NCBI RefSeq assembly: GCF_017813355.1
Contig: NZ_JAGIYZ010000011.1
Span: 1-64,000, forward strand
Origin: Roseomonas nitratireducens
Lineage (GTDB): Bacteria > Pseudomonadota > Alphaproteobacteria > Acetobacterales > Acetobacteraceae
Direction: 5' to 3'
DNA length: 64,000 bases
The translations under genes and the position numbers were made by a program. Position 1 is the stretch's first letter; each line of letters begins with the position of its first letter. The notes under the pieces were generated by a model. The model was not told the DNA's origin and made no database searches. It worked only from the letters and a program-made list of their open reading frames with translations. Shown here one piece after another: positions 17,191 through 23,823 of this stretch.

Positions 17191-17216
17191 GGGGGGAGAA
17201 GGGAACTTCTCCCCCC
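17191..17216. terminator. Bidirectional hairpin between convergent genes, with C10 run
   Basis: GGGGGGAGAAG (17191-17201) pairs perfectly with CTTCTCCCCCC (17206-17216) over 11 bp with a GGAA loop. It fills the 40-base gap between the Bug gene and the convergent lyase gene. A run of ten C (17211-17220) replaces the usual T-run. Termination in both directions is likely. Confidence 0.65.
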
Positions 17217-17224
17217 CCCCGACC

Positions 17225-18187
17225 TTACTCCGCCGCCTTCGGCGCGTAGCCCAGCCCGCCCTCGTACTTCCGCGCGCTGTCCGCGCCGAGGAACTCCGCC
17301 TCCATCTCCCGGATCCGGTCGAAGCCCGAGAAGCCGTGCAGGTTGCCCATCGGGTGCGCCTTGAAGCGCGCGTCGTACTCGGCTTCGGCCATCGGCCCGC
17401 CCGCCTTCAGCGCCATCGCGAAATCATGGATCGCCATGATCGTCGCGCGCATCGCCGCCCCCGGCAGGATGCACACGCGGATGCCGAGTTCCGCCATGCG
17501 TTCGGCCGACAGGCGCGGGGAGATGCCGGTCATGTTGTAGAAGACCGGGCCCTTCACCTCCCGCCCCACGCGCTCCACCTCGGCCTCGTCCTTCGGGCCT
17601 TCGACGAAGGCGAGGTCGGCGCCAGCATCGAGGAAGGCGTTGGCGCGGTCGATCGCTTCGTCGAGCGAGCCACCATGCGCGCCTCGGGCGTCGGTGCGCG
17701 CGATCAGCACGAAGTCGGGGTCGAGCGCGTCGCGCGTCCGCGCCGCGGCGCGCACCTTCAGCACCGCTTCCTCCCGCCCGATCACCTCCCGCCCCGCGAC
17801 ATGGCCGCAGCGCTTGGGCGCGACCTGGTCTTCCAGGTGCAGGCCGGCGACGCCGCCGCGGATGTATTCCTCGACCGTGCGCACGACGTTGATGGCGTTG
17901 CCGAAGCCGGTGTCGGCGTCGGCGATCAGCGGCACGCGCACCGCCGAGGCGATCAGCCGCGCGTTCAGCGCCATCTCGGTCAGCGTCGCGAGGCCGGCGT
18001 CGGGCAGGCCGAGCAGGTTGAGCGAGGTGCCGTAGCCCGACATGTAGAGCGCGGGGAATCCGGCATTCTCGAGGATGCGGGCCGACATGGCGTTGAAGCA
18101 ACCCGGCACGACGAGCGGGCGGTGTTCGGCGATCAGCGCGCGCAGGCGCGTGGTGGGGCGGGCGGTCTCGCCCTGGCCGAGGCGCAT
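17225..18187 (-). CDS. Isocitrate lyase/PEP-mutase superfamily lyase (methylisocitrate- or dimethylmalate-lyase-like)
   Basis: The 320-residue TIM-barrel enzyme shows the family pattern: PLVVPGCFNAMSARILENAGF, LIADADTGFGNAINVVRTVEEY (Mg-binding DADTG), GLHLEDQVAPKRCGH with the KRCGH motif whose Cys marks lyases rather than mutases, and VLIARTDA. Such enzymes cleave a 2-hydroxy-diacid C-C bond to pyruvate, glyoxylate or oxaloacetate plus a carboxylic acid. Candidates are 2-methylisocitrate, 2,3-dimethylmalate or oxaloacetate. It faces a Bug receptor and an aconitase-like operon, which points to diacid breakdown. The methylcitrate-cycle genes prpC and prpD are not adjacent, so a standard prpB role is not supported by context. 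Confidence 0.82.
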   Translation of the reverse strand: MRLGQGETARPTTRLRALIAEHRPLVVPGCFNAMSARILENAGFPALYMSGYGTSLNLLGLPDAGLATLTEMALNARLIASAVRVPLIADADTGFGNAINVVRTVEEYIRGGVAGLHLEDQVAPKRCGHVAGREVIGREEAVLKVRAAARTRDALDPDFVLIARTDARGAHGGSLDEAIDRANAFLDAGADLAFVEGPKDEAEVERVGREVKGPVFYNMTGISPRLSAERMAELGIRVCILPGAAMRATIMAIHDFAMALKAGGPMAEAEYDARFKAHPMGNLHGFSGFDRIREMEAEFLGADSARKYEGGLGYAPKAAE

Positions 18188-18240
18188 GGGTTGGCTCCTT
18201 TCCCGGAAAGCGGGTTGCGCGGGAGCCTAACCCCGCGCGG

Positions 18241-18687
18241 CTAGAGCCGGAAGGTGACCGTCGCGTTGTCGTTGAAGCTTTGCTGGCCCACGCCGAAGGG
18301 ATTGACCACGAAGGCGAAGCGGATGCGGGTGGTCACCGTGACCGTCACGTTGCCGTTCGCCGCCTCTGCGCGCCGGACGCAGACGCCCAAGGGGTCGTCC
18401 TGCGTGCCGGTCGCGGTCACGTAGCGCGTCACCACGCCGCCGCGGCCCATCTGGTTCACCAGATCCGTCCGGCAGACCTCGACATTGCCGCTCAGGTTGA
18501 CGATGCCGAAGCGCTCCGCATCCGCGATGAAGTTCCTCATGCCCTGGATGGTCATGTAGTAGCGGCCGAGGTCGATGGTCGCGAGAAGCGTGAGGAAGAA
18601 GAGGCCGGCGACGACGGCGAATTCCACCGCCGCGACGCCGCGGCGGCAGGAGACCGCGTGGCGGCTAGAGGACACGGACTTCGACAT
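18241..18687 (-). CDS. tadE: TadE-like minor pilin (pseudopilin)
   Basis: This 148-residue protein has the TadE N-terminus CRRGVAAVEFAVVAGLFFLTLLATIDLGRYY: a short charged leader, a prepilin-peptidase site after Gly with Glu at +5, and a hydrophobic helix that anchors it and packs in the pilus. The C-terminal part is beta-rich with two Cys (EVCR, LGVCVRR). It starts inside the previous gene with a 23-base overlap and is last of the leftward tadE-tadE-tadG group. It is probably processed by the CpaA peptidase encoded in the rightward Tad operon. Confidence 0.82.
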   Translation of the reverse strand: MSKSVSSSRHAVSCRRGVAAVEFAVVAGLFFLTLLATIDLGRYYMTIQGMRNFIADAERFGIVNLSGNVEVCRTDLVNQMGRGGVVTRYVTATGTQDDPLGVCVRRAEAANGNVTVTVTTRIRFAFVVNPFGVGQQSFNDNATVTFRL

Positions 18688-19135
18688 TGCCGCGCAGCGT
18701 GGTGACGGGGACGACGATGAGCGGCGAATAGGGCCGGGTGACGGTGATCGAGACATACTGGCGGATCGTGCAGCCACTCTGTTCGGTGTCGCAGTCCACG
18801 CGGTTGGCGTAGTTGACCGCGGCGCTGCCGCACTGGCACCAGCTGAGCGGCGTGATGCAGACGCCATTGCCCACGCCGTCCACGCAGGACGTGGCGAGCG
18901 GCGGATTGCCCAGATGCGCGCGTACCGTGTCGCGGATCTGCGTCGTCGCGGTGGGATTCGAGAAGGCGATCTGCGCCCCGGCGCGGGCGGCCGATTCCAT
19001 ACGGATCGCCTGCTGCATGGCGTTGCCGAAATCGGCCACGGCGAACATGACGAGCACGACGATCGGCATCACCAGCACGAATTCGAGGGCCGAGGCCGCG
19101 CGGTCGCGGCGACGGAGGAGGGAGGTGATGGTCAT
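18665..19135 (-). CDS. tadE: TadE-like minor pilin, second copy
   Basis: The 156-residue product begins MTITSLLRRRDRAASALEFVLVMPIVVLVMFAVADFGNAMQQA, a class of TadE pseudopilin helix with Glu at the conserved position but Ala-Ala in place of Gly at the cleavage site. A Cys-rich middle region (ATSCVDG, GVCITPLSWCQCG, RVDCDTEQSGCT, seven Cys) is unusual for TadE and suggests disulfides. Its ATG overlaps the stop of the TadG-like gene and its end overlaps the next TadE by 23 bases, so the three genes are coupled. Confidence 0.8.
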   Translation of the reverse strand: MTITSLLRRRDRAASALEFVLVMPIVVLVMFAVADFGNAMQQAIRMESAARAGAQIAFSNPTATTQIRDTVRAHLGNPPLATSCVDGVGNGVCITPLSWCQCGSAAVNYANRVDCDTEQSGCTIRQYVSITVTRPYSPLIVVPVTTLRGNVEVRVL

Positions 19136-20646
19136 TGGACGAGTCTCACGGTCCAGATCTGTGCCACCCCCGTGCCGTAGGGCTGGCAGGCATTCACGTT
19201 CATCGCCGAATTCCCGCTGAGGCTGATGCGCCCGGCGACGATCGACATGCAGCCTTCGGACGCGCCGGGCGGGGGATTCATGGTCGCGGTGCCGACGAGC
19301 TGGATCTCGCTGGTCGGCGCGTAGACGCCGCCGAACAGCGTGCTGCCGGAATTGCCCTCGATGCGGATGTTGTCGCCGGCGGCGTTTCGGACCGCGCCGG
19401 CGTTGTCGCGGTAGATGGCGACGCCGTCATAGGCCGCGGGCGCGCCGTTGCCGGTGCCCGGCGCGATCAGTTCGAAGGTGCCGCCGGTCAGGCGGATGGC
19501 ACCGACATCGTTGGAGGAGTTGCCCGTGAAGACCAGGGTGACGCCGCGCCGGTCGGCGACGGAACATCCGTCGCAGACGATGCGCCCGCCGGTCTGGATC
19601 AGGCTCGCACCGCTGAAATAGTAGGTGCCGGGCGTCAGGCGCAGGGTCTGGCCGGCGCCGATCTGCACATTGCGGCCGCAGGTTGCGGTGTAGTCGCGGG
19701 GCACCGCGAGGCGGTCGGTGACGCTGGTCAGCGTCATCGTGGTCCAGCCATTCGGCTCGTTGTTGCCGTTGCCGCGCAGGATGGTGTTCTGGGCGTCGCG
19801 ATAGGTCGGCTCGACGCAGGCGCCCCCTGTGAAGCGGGGGATCGGGTTCACCGTGCGGTCGTCGAGGTCCTCGAAGGGGTTTTCCGTGAGCGGGGCGCCC
19901 GATGCGGTGCCGCCGGGGACATTGGCCTCGGGCACATCGTCGCAGTTGTAGCACTGGCCGTGCGCGCGCAGCGCTGCGGCGATCAGGCTGCCCGCGGCGT
20001 TGTTCCCGAGTTCGATGGAACGCCGCCCCGGCCTGTTCGACGCGATCAGGCAGTTCGGCGCGTTCAGCGCGTTGCTGCCGGAGATGTAGACGCTGCCGTC
20101 GACCTGCGTCGTCCCGCCGCCCGGCGGCGGTACGGAAAGCACGCAGGCCGGTCCGCCCGGGGTCCGCGCGGCCACGGCCCCGCCCCAGGCGATCGGCGCG
20201 ACGGTGCTGATGAGGCGGGCGAGCACCATCGTCTGCGTCTGCGTCACCTGGACGCGCACTGCGTTGGGGGTCTGGCCGCTCGGTACCGGCGTGGCGAAGG
20301 CGCCGCCGGCCCAGAGGCCGGTCTCGACCGTGACGGTCGCATTGGAGCCGTTTGTGAACCCGTTGCGGGTCACCACTTCGCGGACGCGGCTGTCGACCTC
20401 GTTCGTGCCGACCTGGGTCAGGGCGTAGATGCCGGCGATCGCGCCGGCATCGGCGGCGCCCTGGGCATTGCGGCGGACCGTCAGCCAAGTGCCGGCCTCG
20501 CTGGCGAGCGCGGCCATGCCGAGCAGCGCGGTGGCGCTGACGGCGAGGGCGACGGCGATCGAACCGCGCCGCGCGCCTGGCCTCGATCGGGGAAACCAAC
20601 GCGCGCCGGGGGGGGATTTTTTCGCGGGCATGGGGCGATCGATCAT
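19132..20646 (-). CDS. tadG: TadG-like pilus-associated protein
   Basis: This 504-residue protein has the TadG N-terminal hydrophobic segment (RRGSIAVALAVSATALLGMAALASEAGTWLTVRRNAQGAADAGA). A large beta-rich secreted domain follows, with repeated Asn/Gly turns and several Cys pairs (CYNC, CDGC). Parts such as TLRLTPGTYYFSGASL and NIRIEGNSGSTLFGGVYAPTSEIQLVG look like a right-handed beta-helix. TadG proteins assist Tad pilus biogenesis or anchoring. A second ATG (MPAKK, 20631) is also plausible. It is first in the leftward minor-pilin unit, divergent from the flp genes. Confidence 0.82.
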   Translation of the reverse strand: MIDRPMPAKKSPPGARWFPRSRPGARRGSIAVALAVSATALLGMAALASEAGTWLTVRRNAQGAADAGAIAGIYALTQVGTNEVDSRVREVVTRNGFTNGSNATVTVETGLWAGGAFATPVPSGQTPNAVRVQVTQTQTMVLARLISTVAPIAWGGAVAARTPGGPACVLSVPPPGGGTTQVDGSVYISGSNALNAPNCLIASNRPGRRSIELGNNAAGSLIAAALRAHGQCYNCDDVPEANVPGGTASGAPLTENPFEDLDDRTVNPIPRFTGGACVEPTYRDAQNTILRGNGNNEPNGWTTMTLTSVTDRLAVPRDYTATCGRNVQIGAGQTLRLTPGTYYFSGASLIQTGGRIVCDGCSVADRRGVTLVFTGNSSNDVGAIRLTGGTFELIAPGTGNGAPAAYDGVAIYRDNAGAVRNAAGDNIRIEGNSGSTLFGGVYAPTSEIQLVGTATMNPPPGASEGCMSIVAGRISLSGNSAMNVNACQPYGTGVAQIWTVRLVQ

Positions 20647-20659
20647 GGTGCGGTAACTG

Positions 20660-20674
20660 ACATAACAATTATGT
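20660..20674 (-). promoter_or_regulatory. Inverted repeat just upstream of tadG
   Basis: ACATAA-CAA-TTATGT is a perfect 6-bp inverted repeat 14-28 bases before the tadG ATG, in an AT-rich patch. Its position between promoter and start suggests an operator. No family of regulator is recognised. Confidence 0.4.
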
Positions 20675-20925
20675 GATCGCCTGTCGCGCGATCAATCACA
20701 AAATCGCGAACATTTTCGCGCCGATGGGACCGGCTGCGCGGGGCGGATCATTCGCCGCGCGACACCAAGATCGTTCGCAGCCTTGCCGATCGGGCATCGC
20801 GGCCGGTCTCCGCGAGGTTTCCCCGGCGGGATGCGCGGGCGCGCCTCACCCGATCGTCAGGGTGACCTACCCCTATGCCAAACAGAGGATTGATCGGGAT
20901 TTCGAGCGAATTCTCAATTTGGAGA

Positions 20926-20954
20926 TGGACATGAAAATTAGCAGTTTGTTTATA
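20926..20954 (+). promoter_or_regulatory. Candidate flp1 promoter within the 442-base tadG-flp1 gap
   Basis: TGGACA (20926-20931) and TTTATA (20949-20954) are spaced 17 bases apart, about 135 bases before the first flp ATG. An upstream GAATTCTCAATTT matches the GAATCTCAA found at the same relative place before flp2 and flp3. The rest of the 20647-21088 gap holds a CGCGAA-N4-TTCGCG inverted repeat near 20706-20721 and no gene that I can support. Confidence 0.45.
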
Positions 20955-21088
20955 TCTCGACAGCGGAACGAGTTGGTCCCTGACTGGCCGGACCGCACCG
21001 CTGCCTGGCGACGCGCCGCACGACGCGAGGCCTGGCAGCGGCCCAGTGACCAGAGGCGCCGCGGGCGCCCAGCAGACGGAAGACACCG

Positions 21089-21298
21089 ATGATCCGCAAG
21101 TTCCTTGCCTCCCTCCATGGCGCCGCCGCCGATCGCAAGGGCGTGACCGCCGCCGAATACGCCATCCTCGCCGTGGGCGTGGTCATCGTGGTGGGCGGCG
21201 CCGTGCTGGCCTTCCGCGAGCCGCTCAACGACGCCTTCGCCAACATCGGCGGGCAGATCACCAGCACGCAGGGCTCGGTCCGGACAACCGCCCGCTGA
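21089..21298 (+). CDS. flp: Flp-type major pilin 1
   Basis: This 69-residue prepilin has a basic leader (IRKFLASLHGAAADRKG), a processing site after Gly18 and the Flp motif VTAAEYAILAVGVVIVVGG: Glu and Tyr at +5/+6 of the mature helix, then a hydrophobic stretch. The mature protein polymerises into the Tad pilus used for surface adhesion and biofilm. It is the most diverged of the three leader-bearing copies at its C-terminus (FREPLNDAFANIGGQ). GGAAGACACCG precedes the ATG. It is followed by a strong GC hairpin, so it is probably its own transcript. Confidence 0.93.
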   Translation: MIRKFLASLHGAAADRKGVTAAEYAILAVGVVIVVGGAVLAFREPLNDAFANIGGQITSTQGSVRTTAR

Positions 21299-21321
21299 CG
21301 CGCGTCGCACCCGCGCCATGC

Positions 21322-21347
21322 GCGCCGGCGCCCCGTGCGCCGGCGCC
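21322..21347 (+). terminator. GC hairpin after flp1
   Basis: Two copies of GCGCCGGCGCC (21322-21332 and 21337-21347) with a CCGT loop form a very stable stem 24 bases after the flp1 stop. The same element follows flp2. It may terminate or protect the 3' end of an abundant pilin mRNA. Confidence 0.55.
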
Positions 21348-21603
21348 TTCCGTCGGGTCGGCGAATGCCAGGGCGTGGCGGAAGGCAGGGTGCCGTGGGC
21401 GTTGCCTCGGCCATCCGGGTCGGACTCGCGCCTCACGCCCGTTGTCGTCGCCAGCGCGGCGCCGACTCCAAGATGGGCGCCGCCCCATCGAATTCCTTCG
21501 GAAATTCAATCTGATGCGCTGGATGCGCGACGACGAAACTCGTGCGTCGATCCATTCGAAAAAACAAATATGTGAAAAAGAGCCCGAATCTCAAAAAAGA
21601 TCG

Positions 21604-21632
21604 TTCACATCTGATTAACGAAACTGTTTAGT
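21604..21632 (+). promoter_or_regulatory. Candidate flp2 promoter
   Basis: TTCACA (21604-21609), a 17-base spacer containing TTAACGAA, and TTTAGT (21627-21632) give a sigma70-like layout 128 bases before flp2. GAATCTCAA and A-tracts lie just upstream. The block aligns base for base with the flp3 upstream block, which supports function. TTAACGAA resembles a CtrA half-site. Confidence 0.5.
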
Positions 21633-21760
21633 CGCGCCAGGGCGGTTGCTGACGTTCTCGTTGGCGCCGCTTGCCGACCGTCCCGAATATCGTCCTGGCG
21701 AGCAGGCGTGGGGCGCGAGGTCCTCAACCCGCTCGCGTGTCCGTACCGAAGGAAACCCCC

Positions 21761-21964
21761 ATGATCCGCACCTTCCTCGCTTCCCTCCGTGGCGCCGCTT
21801 CCGACCGCAAGGGCGTGACCGCCGCCGAATACGCCATCCTCGCCGTCGGCGTGGTCATCGTGGTGGGCGGCGCCGTGCTCGCCTTCGCGCCGGCCCTGAA
21901 CAACGCCTTCACCACGATCGGCACGCAGATCACCAGCACGCAGACCTCGGTCCGCGCCCGCTGA
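21761..21964 (+). CDS. flp: Flp-type major pilin 2
   Basis: The 67-residue prepilin is nearly the same as pilin 3: leader IRTFLASLRGAASDRKG, mature start VTAAEYAILAVGVVIVVGG, tail FAPALNNAFTTIGTQITS. AAGGAAA lies seven bases before the ATG. A block of 128 bases (21786-21913) is identical to flp3, including third codon positions, so the two copies are recent duplicates or are kept alike by gene conversion. The gene has its own promoter candidate and downstream hairpin. Confidence 0.93.
   Translation: MIRTFLASLRGAASDRKGVTAAEYAILAVGVVIVVGGAVLAFAPALNNAFTTIGTQITSTQTSVRAR
21786..21948 (+). repeat. Near-identical duplicated segment within flp2 and flp3
   Basis: Bases 21786-21913 equal 22574-22701 exactly (128 bases); after one mismatch the identity runs on for 34 bases to 21948. 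Synonymous sites are not diverged. Flanking leader regions are recognisably related but much less alike, so selection or conversion acts on the coding part. Confidence 0.85.
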
Positions 21965-21972
21965 TCCTGGAC

Positions 21973-21998
21973 GCGCCGGCGCCACGCGCGCCGGCGCC
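21973..21998 (+). terminator. GC hairpin after flp2
   Basis: GCGCCGGCGCC at 21973-21983 and again at 21988-21998, separated by ACGC, can fold as a stem directly after the flp2 stop. It repeats the arrangement found after flp1. Confidence 0.55.
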
Positions 21999-22387
21999 CT
22001 CCACGCCCGCGGCGAATGGCGCGCGGGCGTTCGGCCCCGCCCGCCTTGAGCGGGCCTTCCCCGGGCCGGGCCATCGATGCGATGGCATCCAAAGCCTCCC
22101 CTCCCGATCCCCTTGGCGCTCTCCGCGCCACACCTGGTGGCCGTCGCCCGTCGGGGAGAGCTGCGGGTGAGGCGTCGCCGTCCCGCTCGAGCCCGCCCGG
22201 CGCTGAAAGGTTGCGAAATCCAGAATTTCATCACCCGCAACGGACAGCCCTGCAACCTCCGGGTGTGTTGATGACTAACGAAGGAAAAACAGCCAGTTAC
22301 AAGGAAAGCCTGCCGGAAAACGCGAACAAAATTGCTGGTCGAAAGCGAATGATCGGTAAAAAAATCGCTGAATCTCAATTTTTAGCG

Positions 22388-22416
22388 TTGACGCCTGCTT
22401 AACCAAGTTGTTCACT
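22388..22416 (+). promoter_or_regulatory. Candidate flp3 promoter
   Basis: TTGACG (22388-22393), a 17-base spacer with TTAACCAA, and TTCACT (22411-22416) sit 133 bases before flp3. GAATCTCAATTTTT precedes it. TTAACCAA is one base from the CtrA half-site TTAACCAT; CtrA controls pilA in Caulobacter, so this is worth noting though unproved here. Confidence 0.5.
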
Positions 22417-22548
22417 CCGTCTCGAGGTCAAGCACACACGAAAGCGTGAGCAAAGCCTCCCACCATCCTCAGAAGGCGCCCCGTCGAGCGGGCGTGGGGC
22501 TGGCGGTCCGCAACAGGCTCGTCCGTTTTTTGACCGAAGGGGAATATC

Positions 22549-22749
22549 ATGATCCGCAAGCTCCTCGCCTCCATCCGTGGCGCCGCTTCCGACCGCAAGG
22601 GCGTGACCGCCGCCGAATACGCCATCCTCGCCGTCGGCGTGGTCATCGTGGTGGGCGGCGCCGTGCTCGCCTTCGCGCCGGCCCTGAACAACGCCTTCAC
22701 CGCGATCGGCACGCAGATCACCAGCACGCAGACCTCCGTCAGCCGCTGA
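22549..22749 (+). CDS. flp: Flp-type major pilin 3
   Basis: This 66-residue prepilin has the leader IRKLLASIRGAASDRKG, cleavage after Gly and mature VTAAEYAILAVGVVIVVGG. It differs from pilin 2 by a few residues (Lys-Leu in the leader, Ala for Thr near residue 56, SVSR at the end). GAAGGGGAATATC precedes the ATG. A strong hairpin 24 bases after the stop suggests a monocistronic mRNA. Confidence 0.93.
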   Translation: MIRKLLASIRGAASDRKGVTAAEYAILAVGVVIVVGGAVLAFAPALNNAFTAIGTQITSTQTSVSR

Positions 22750-22773
22750 CGTCGCCTACCCCATCGGTTATCG

Positions 22774-22802
22774 CCCGGACCCCGCCACGCGGCGGGTCCG
22801 GG
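22774..22802 (+). terminator. Hairpin terminator after flp3
   Basis: CCCGGACCCCGCC (22774-22786) pairs with GGCGGGTCCGGG (22791-22802), 12 bp with one bulged C and an ACGC loop, 24 bases after the flp3 stop. The sequence differs from the hairpins after flp1 and flp2 but the position is the same. Confidence 0.6.
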
Positions 22803-23042
22803 CAGCCGAAGGGGGGGTCCGCCTGGCCCTGCCCCGCCTGATCAGACGCGGGGGAGGGCCCCGGCCACCGCCGAAGACCGGCCAAGTGGCCTGATGCCCG
22901 CGGTGCCGTCGCGCCGACGCGGGACCCGACTGCGGATCCCGCCGTCAGCCCGGATCACCCTTGGGTTCGAGCGGCTTGTGTCGTAATGGTCACGCCAAGT
23001 CGCGGTGGCCATGCGGTTCACTCGGGGAGACGGGGCTGCACA

Positions 23043-23261
23043 ATGCAGGATCGGTTCACCTTTATTTTATGCCGCCTCTTCCGTGGCGTCCGCGATACGC
23101 GCGGCGTTACGGCGGCGGAATATGCCATCCTGGCTGTTGGCGTGGTCATCATGGTCGGCGGTGCCGTGCTCGGCTTCTCCCCGTACCTGGTCAACGCCTT
23201 CAGCGATGCCGGGACGGCCATCACCTCCACCCAGGCATCCCTGCCGGCTGCCGCCCGCTAG
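23043..23261 (+). CDS. flp: Flp-type pilin 4 (divergent, linked to cpaA)
   Basis: The 72-residue prepilin has the longer leader QDRFTFILCRLFRGVRDTRG with a Cys, then VTAAEYAILAVGVVIMVGG and a distinct tail (FSPYLVNAFSDAGTAITSTQASLPAAAR). An earlier in-frame start at 22986 would give an implausible 39-residue leader. The ATG at 23043 lies 49 bases upstream of the cpaA gap, so this copy is probably cotranscribed with the assembly genes. It may be the operon's own pilin or a minor subunit, with flp1-3 as expansions. Confidence 0.9.
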   Translation: MQDRFTFILCRLFRGVRDTRGVTAAEYAILAVGVVIMVGGAVLGFSPYLVNAFSDAGTAITSTQASLPAAAR

Positions 23262-23310
23262 TGCGGCCGGTGGCCACCCACCAACGCCCCGCGAACGGGA
23301 CAGGACCGAG

Positions 23311-23820
23311 ATGAGTGGCGTGCTGCTCCTCCAGATCGTCGCGATCCCGCTCCTCTGCTTCGCCGCGGCGCGCGACATCGCGACCCGGCTGATCCCCGAC
23401 GGCGTCTCGATCGGCATCCTCGTCGCGGGCATCGCCGCCCGCGCCATGGTCGGCTGGACCGAGGCCGGCATCTCCCTGCTGGTCGCCATCGCGGTCTTCG
23501 CGGCCCTGCTGCCGCTCGCGATGCGCGGGCTGCTCGGGGGCGGCGACGTCAAGCTTATGGCGGCGCTCGCCGCGGGGCTCTCGCCCTTCGAGACCTGGTC
23601 CTTCGTGGTGGCCACGGTCTTCGCCGGCGGCGTCCTGGGCCTTGCATATATATTGGGACGCTACCTCGTCCCCGAGACCCGCCTTGCGCCGGGCGGCCCG
23701 CTGCTTCGCCGCGTCCTGGCGGTCGAGGCGCGGCGCGTCCGGCGCCGCGGGCCGCTTCCCTACGCCGTCGCGATCGCGATCGGCGGCACCCTTGTCCTCC
23801 TCAACTTGCCGGGAGCCTAA
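23311..23820 (+). CDS. cpaA: Prepilin peptidase CpaA/TadV
   Basis: This 169-residue type IV prepilin-like aspartyl protease lacks the methylase half, as usual for Tad. The catalytic Asp residues lie in FAAARDIATRLIPD and in the GxGD motif LLGGGDVKLMAAL. Five to six hydrophobic helices place it in the inner membrane, where it cuts the leaders of the Flp and TadE proteins after Gly. It is 49 bases after flp4 and three bases before cpaB. Confidence 0.9.
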   Translation: MSGVLLLQIVAIPLLCFAAARDIATRLIPDGVSIGILVAGIAARAMVGWTEAGISLLVAIAVFAALLPLAMRGLLGGGDVKLMAALAAGLSPFETWSFVVATVFAGGVLGLAYILGRYLVPETRLAPGGPLLRRVLAVEARRVRRRGPLPYAVAIAIGGTLVLLNLPGA

Positions 23821-23823
23821 GCC

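Larger units (their letters stand above)
21299..21760. other. Intergenic region between flp1 and flp2
   Basis: This 462-base stretch contains the post-flp1 hairpin, a GC-rich stretch without a credible gene, then an AT-rich zone (about 21530-21632) with A-tracts and the flp2 promoter candidate, and finally a leader of about 125 bases. The last 60 bases of this leader resemble the flp3 leader (GAGC.GGCGTGGGG... and ...ACCGAAGG before the ATG). Confidence 0.55.
21965..22548. other. Intergenic region between flp2 and flp3
   Basis: This 584-base stretch contains the flp2 hairpin, about 300 bases of GC-rich sequence with no supported gene, then an AT-rich zone (about 22265-22400) with the flp3 promoter candidate and a leader of about 130 bases. 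Short open frames occur but none has a ribosome site or family resemblance. Confidence 0.55.

Noticed and set aside
18241-18867. A longer start (18867) for the last TadE-like gene
   Set aside because: The extra 60 residues are low-complexity Ser/Arg/Ala text antisense-like to the overlapping TadE gene; the pseudopilin leader begins at the ATG at 18687.
20887-20902. TTGATCGGGATTTC before flp1 as a second FNR-type box
   Set aside because: Only the left half matches; the right half (ATTTC) departs from ATCAA at key positions.
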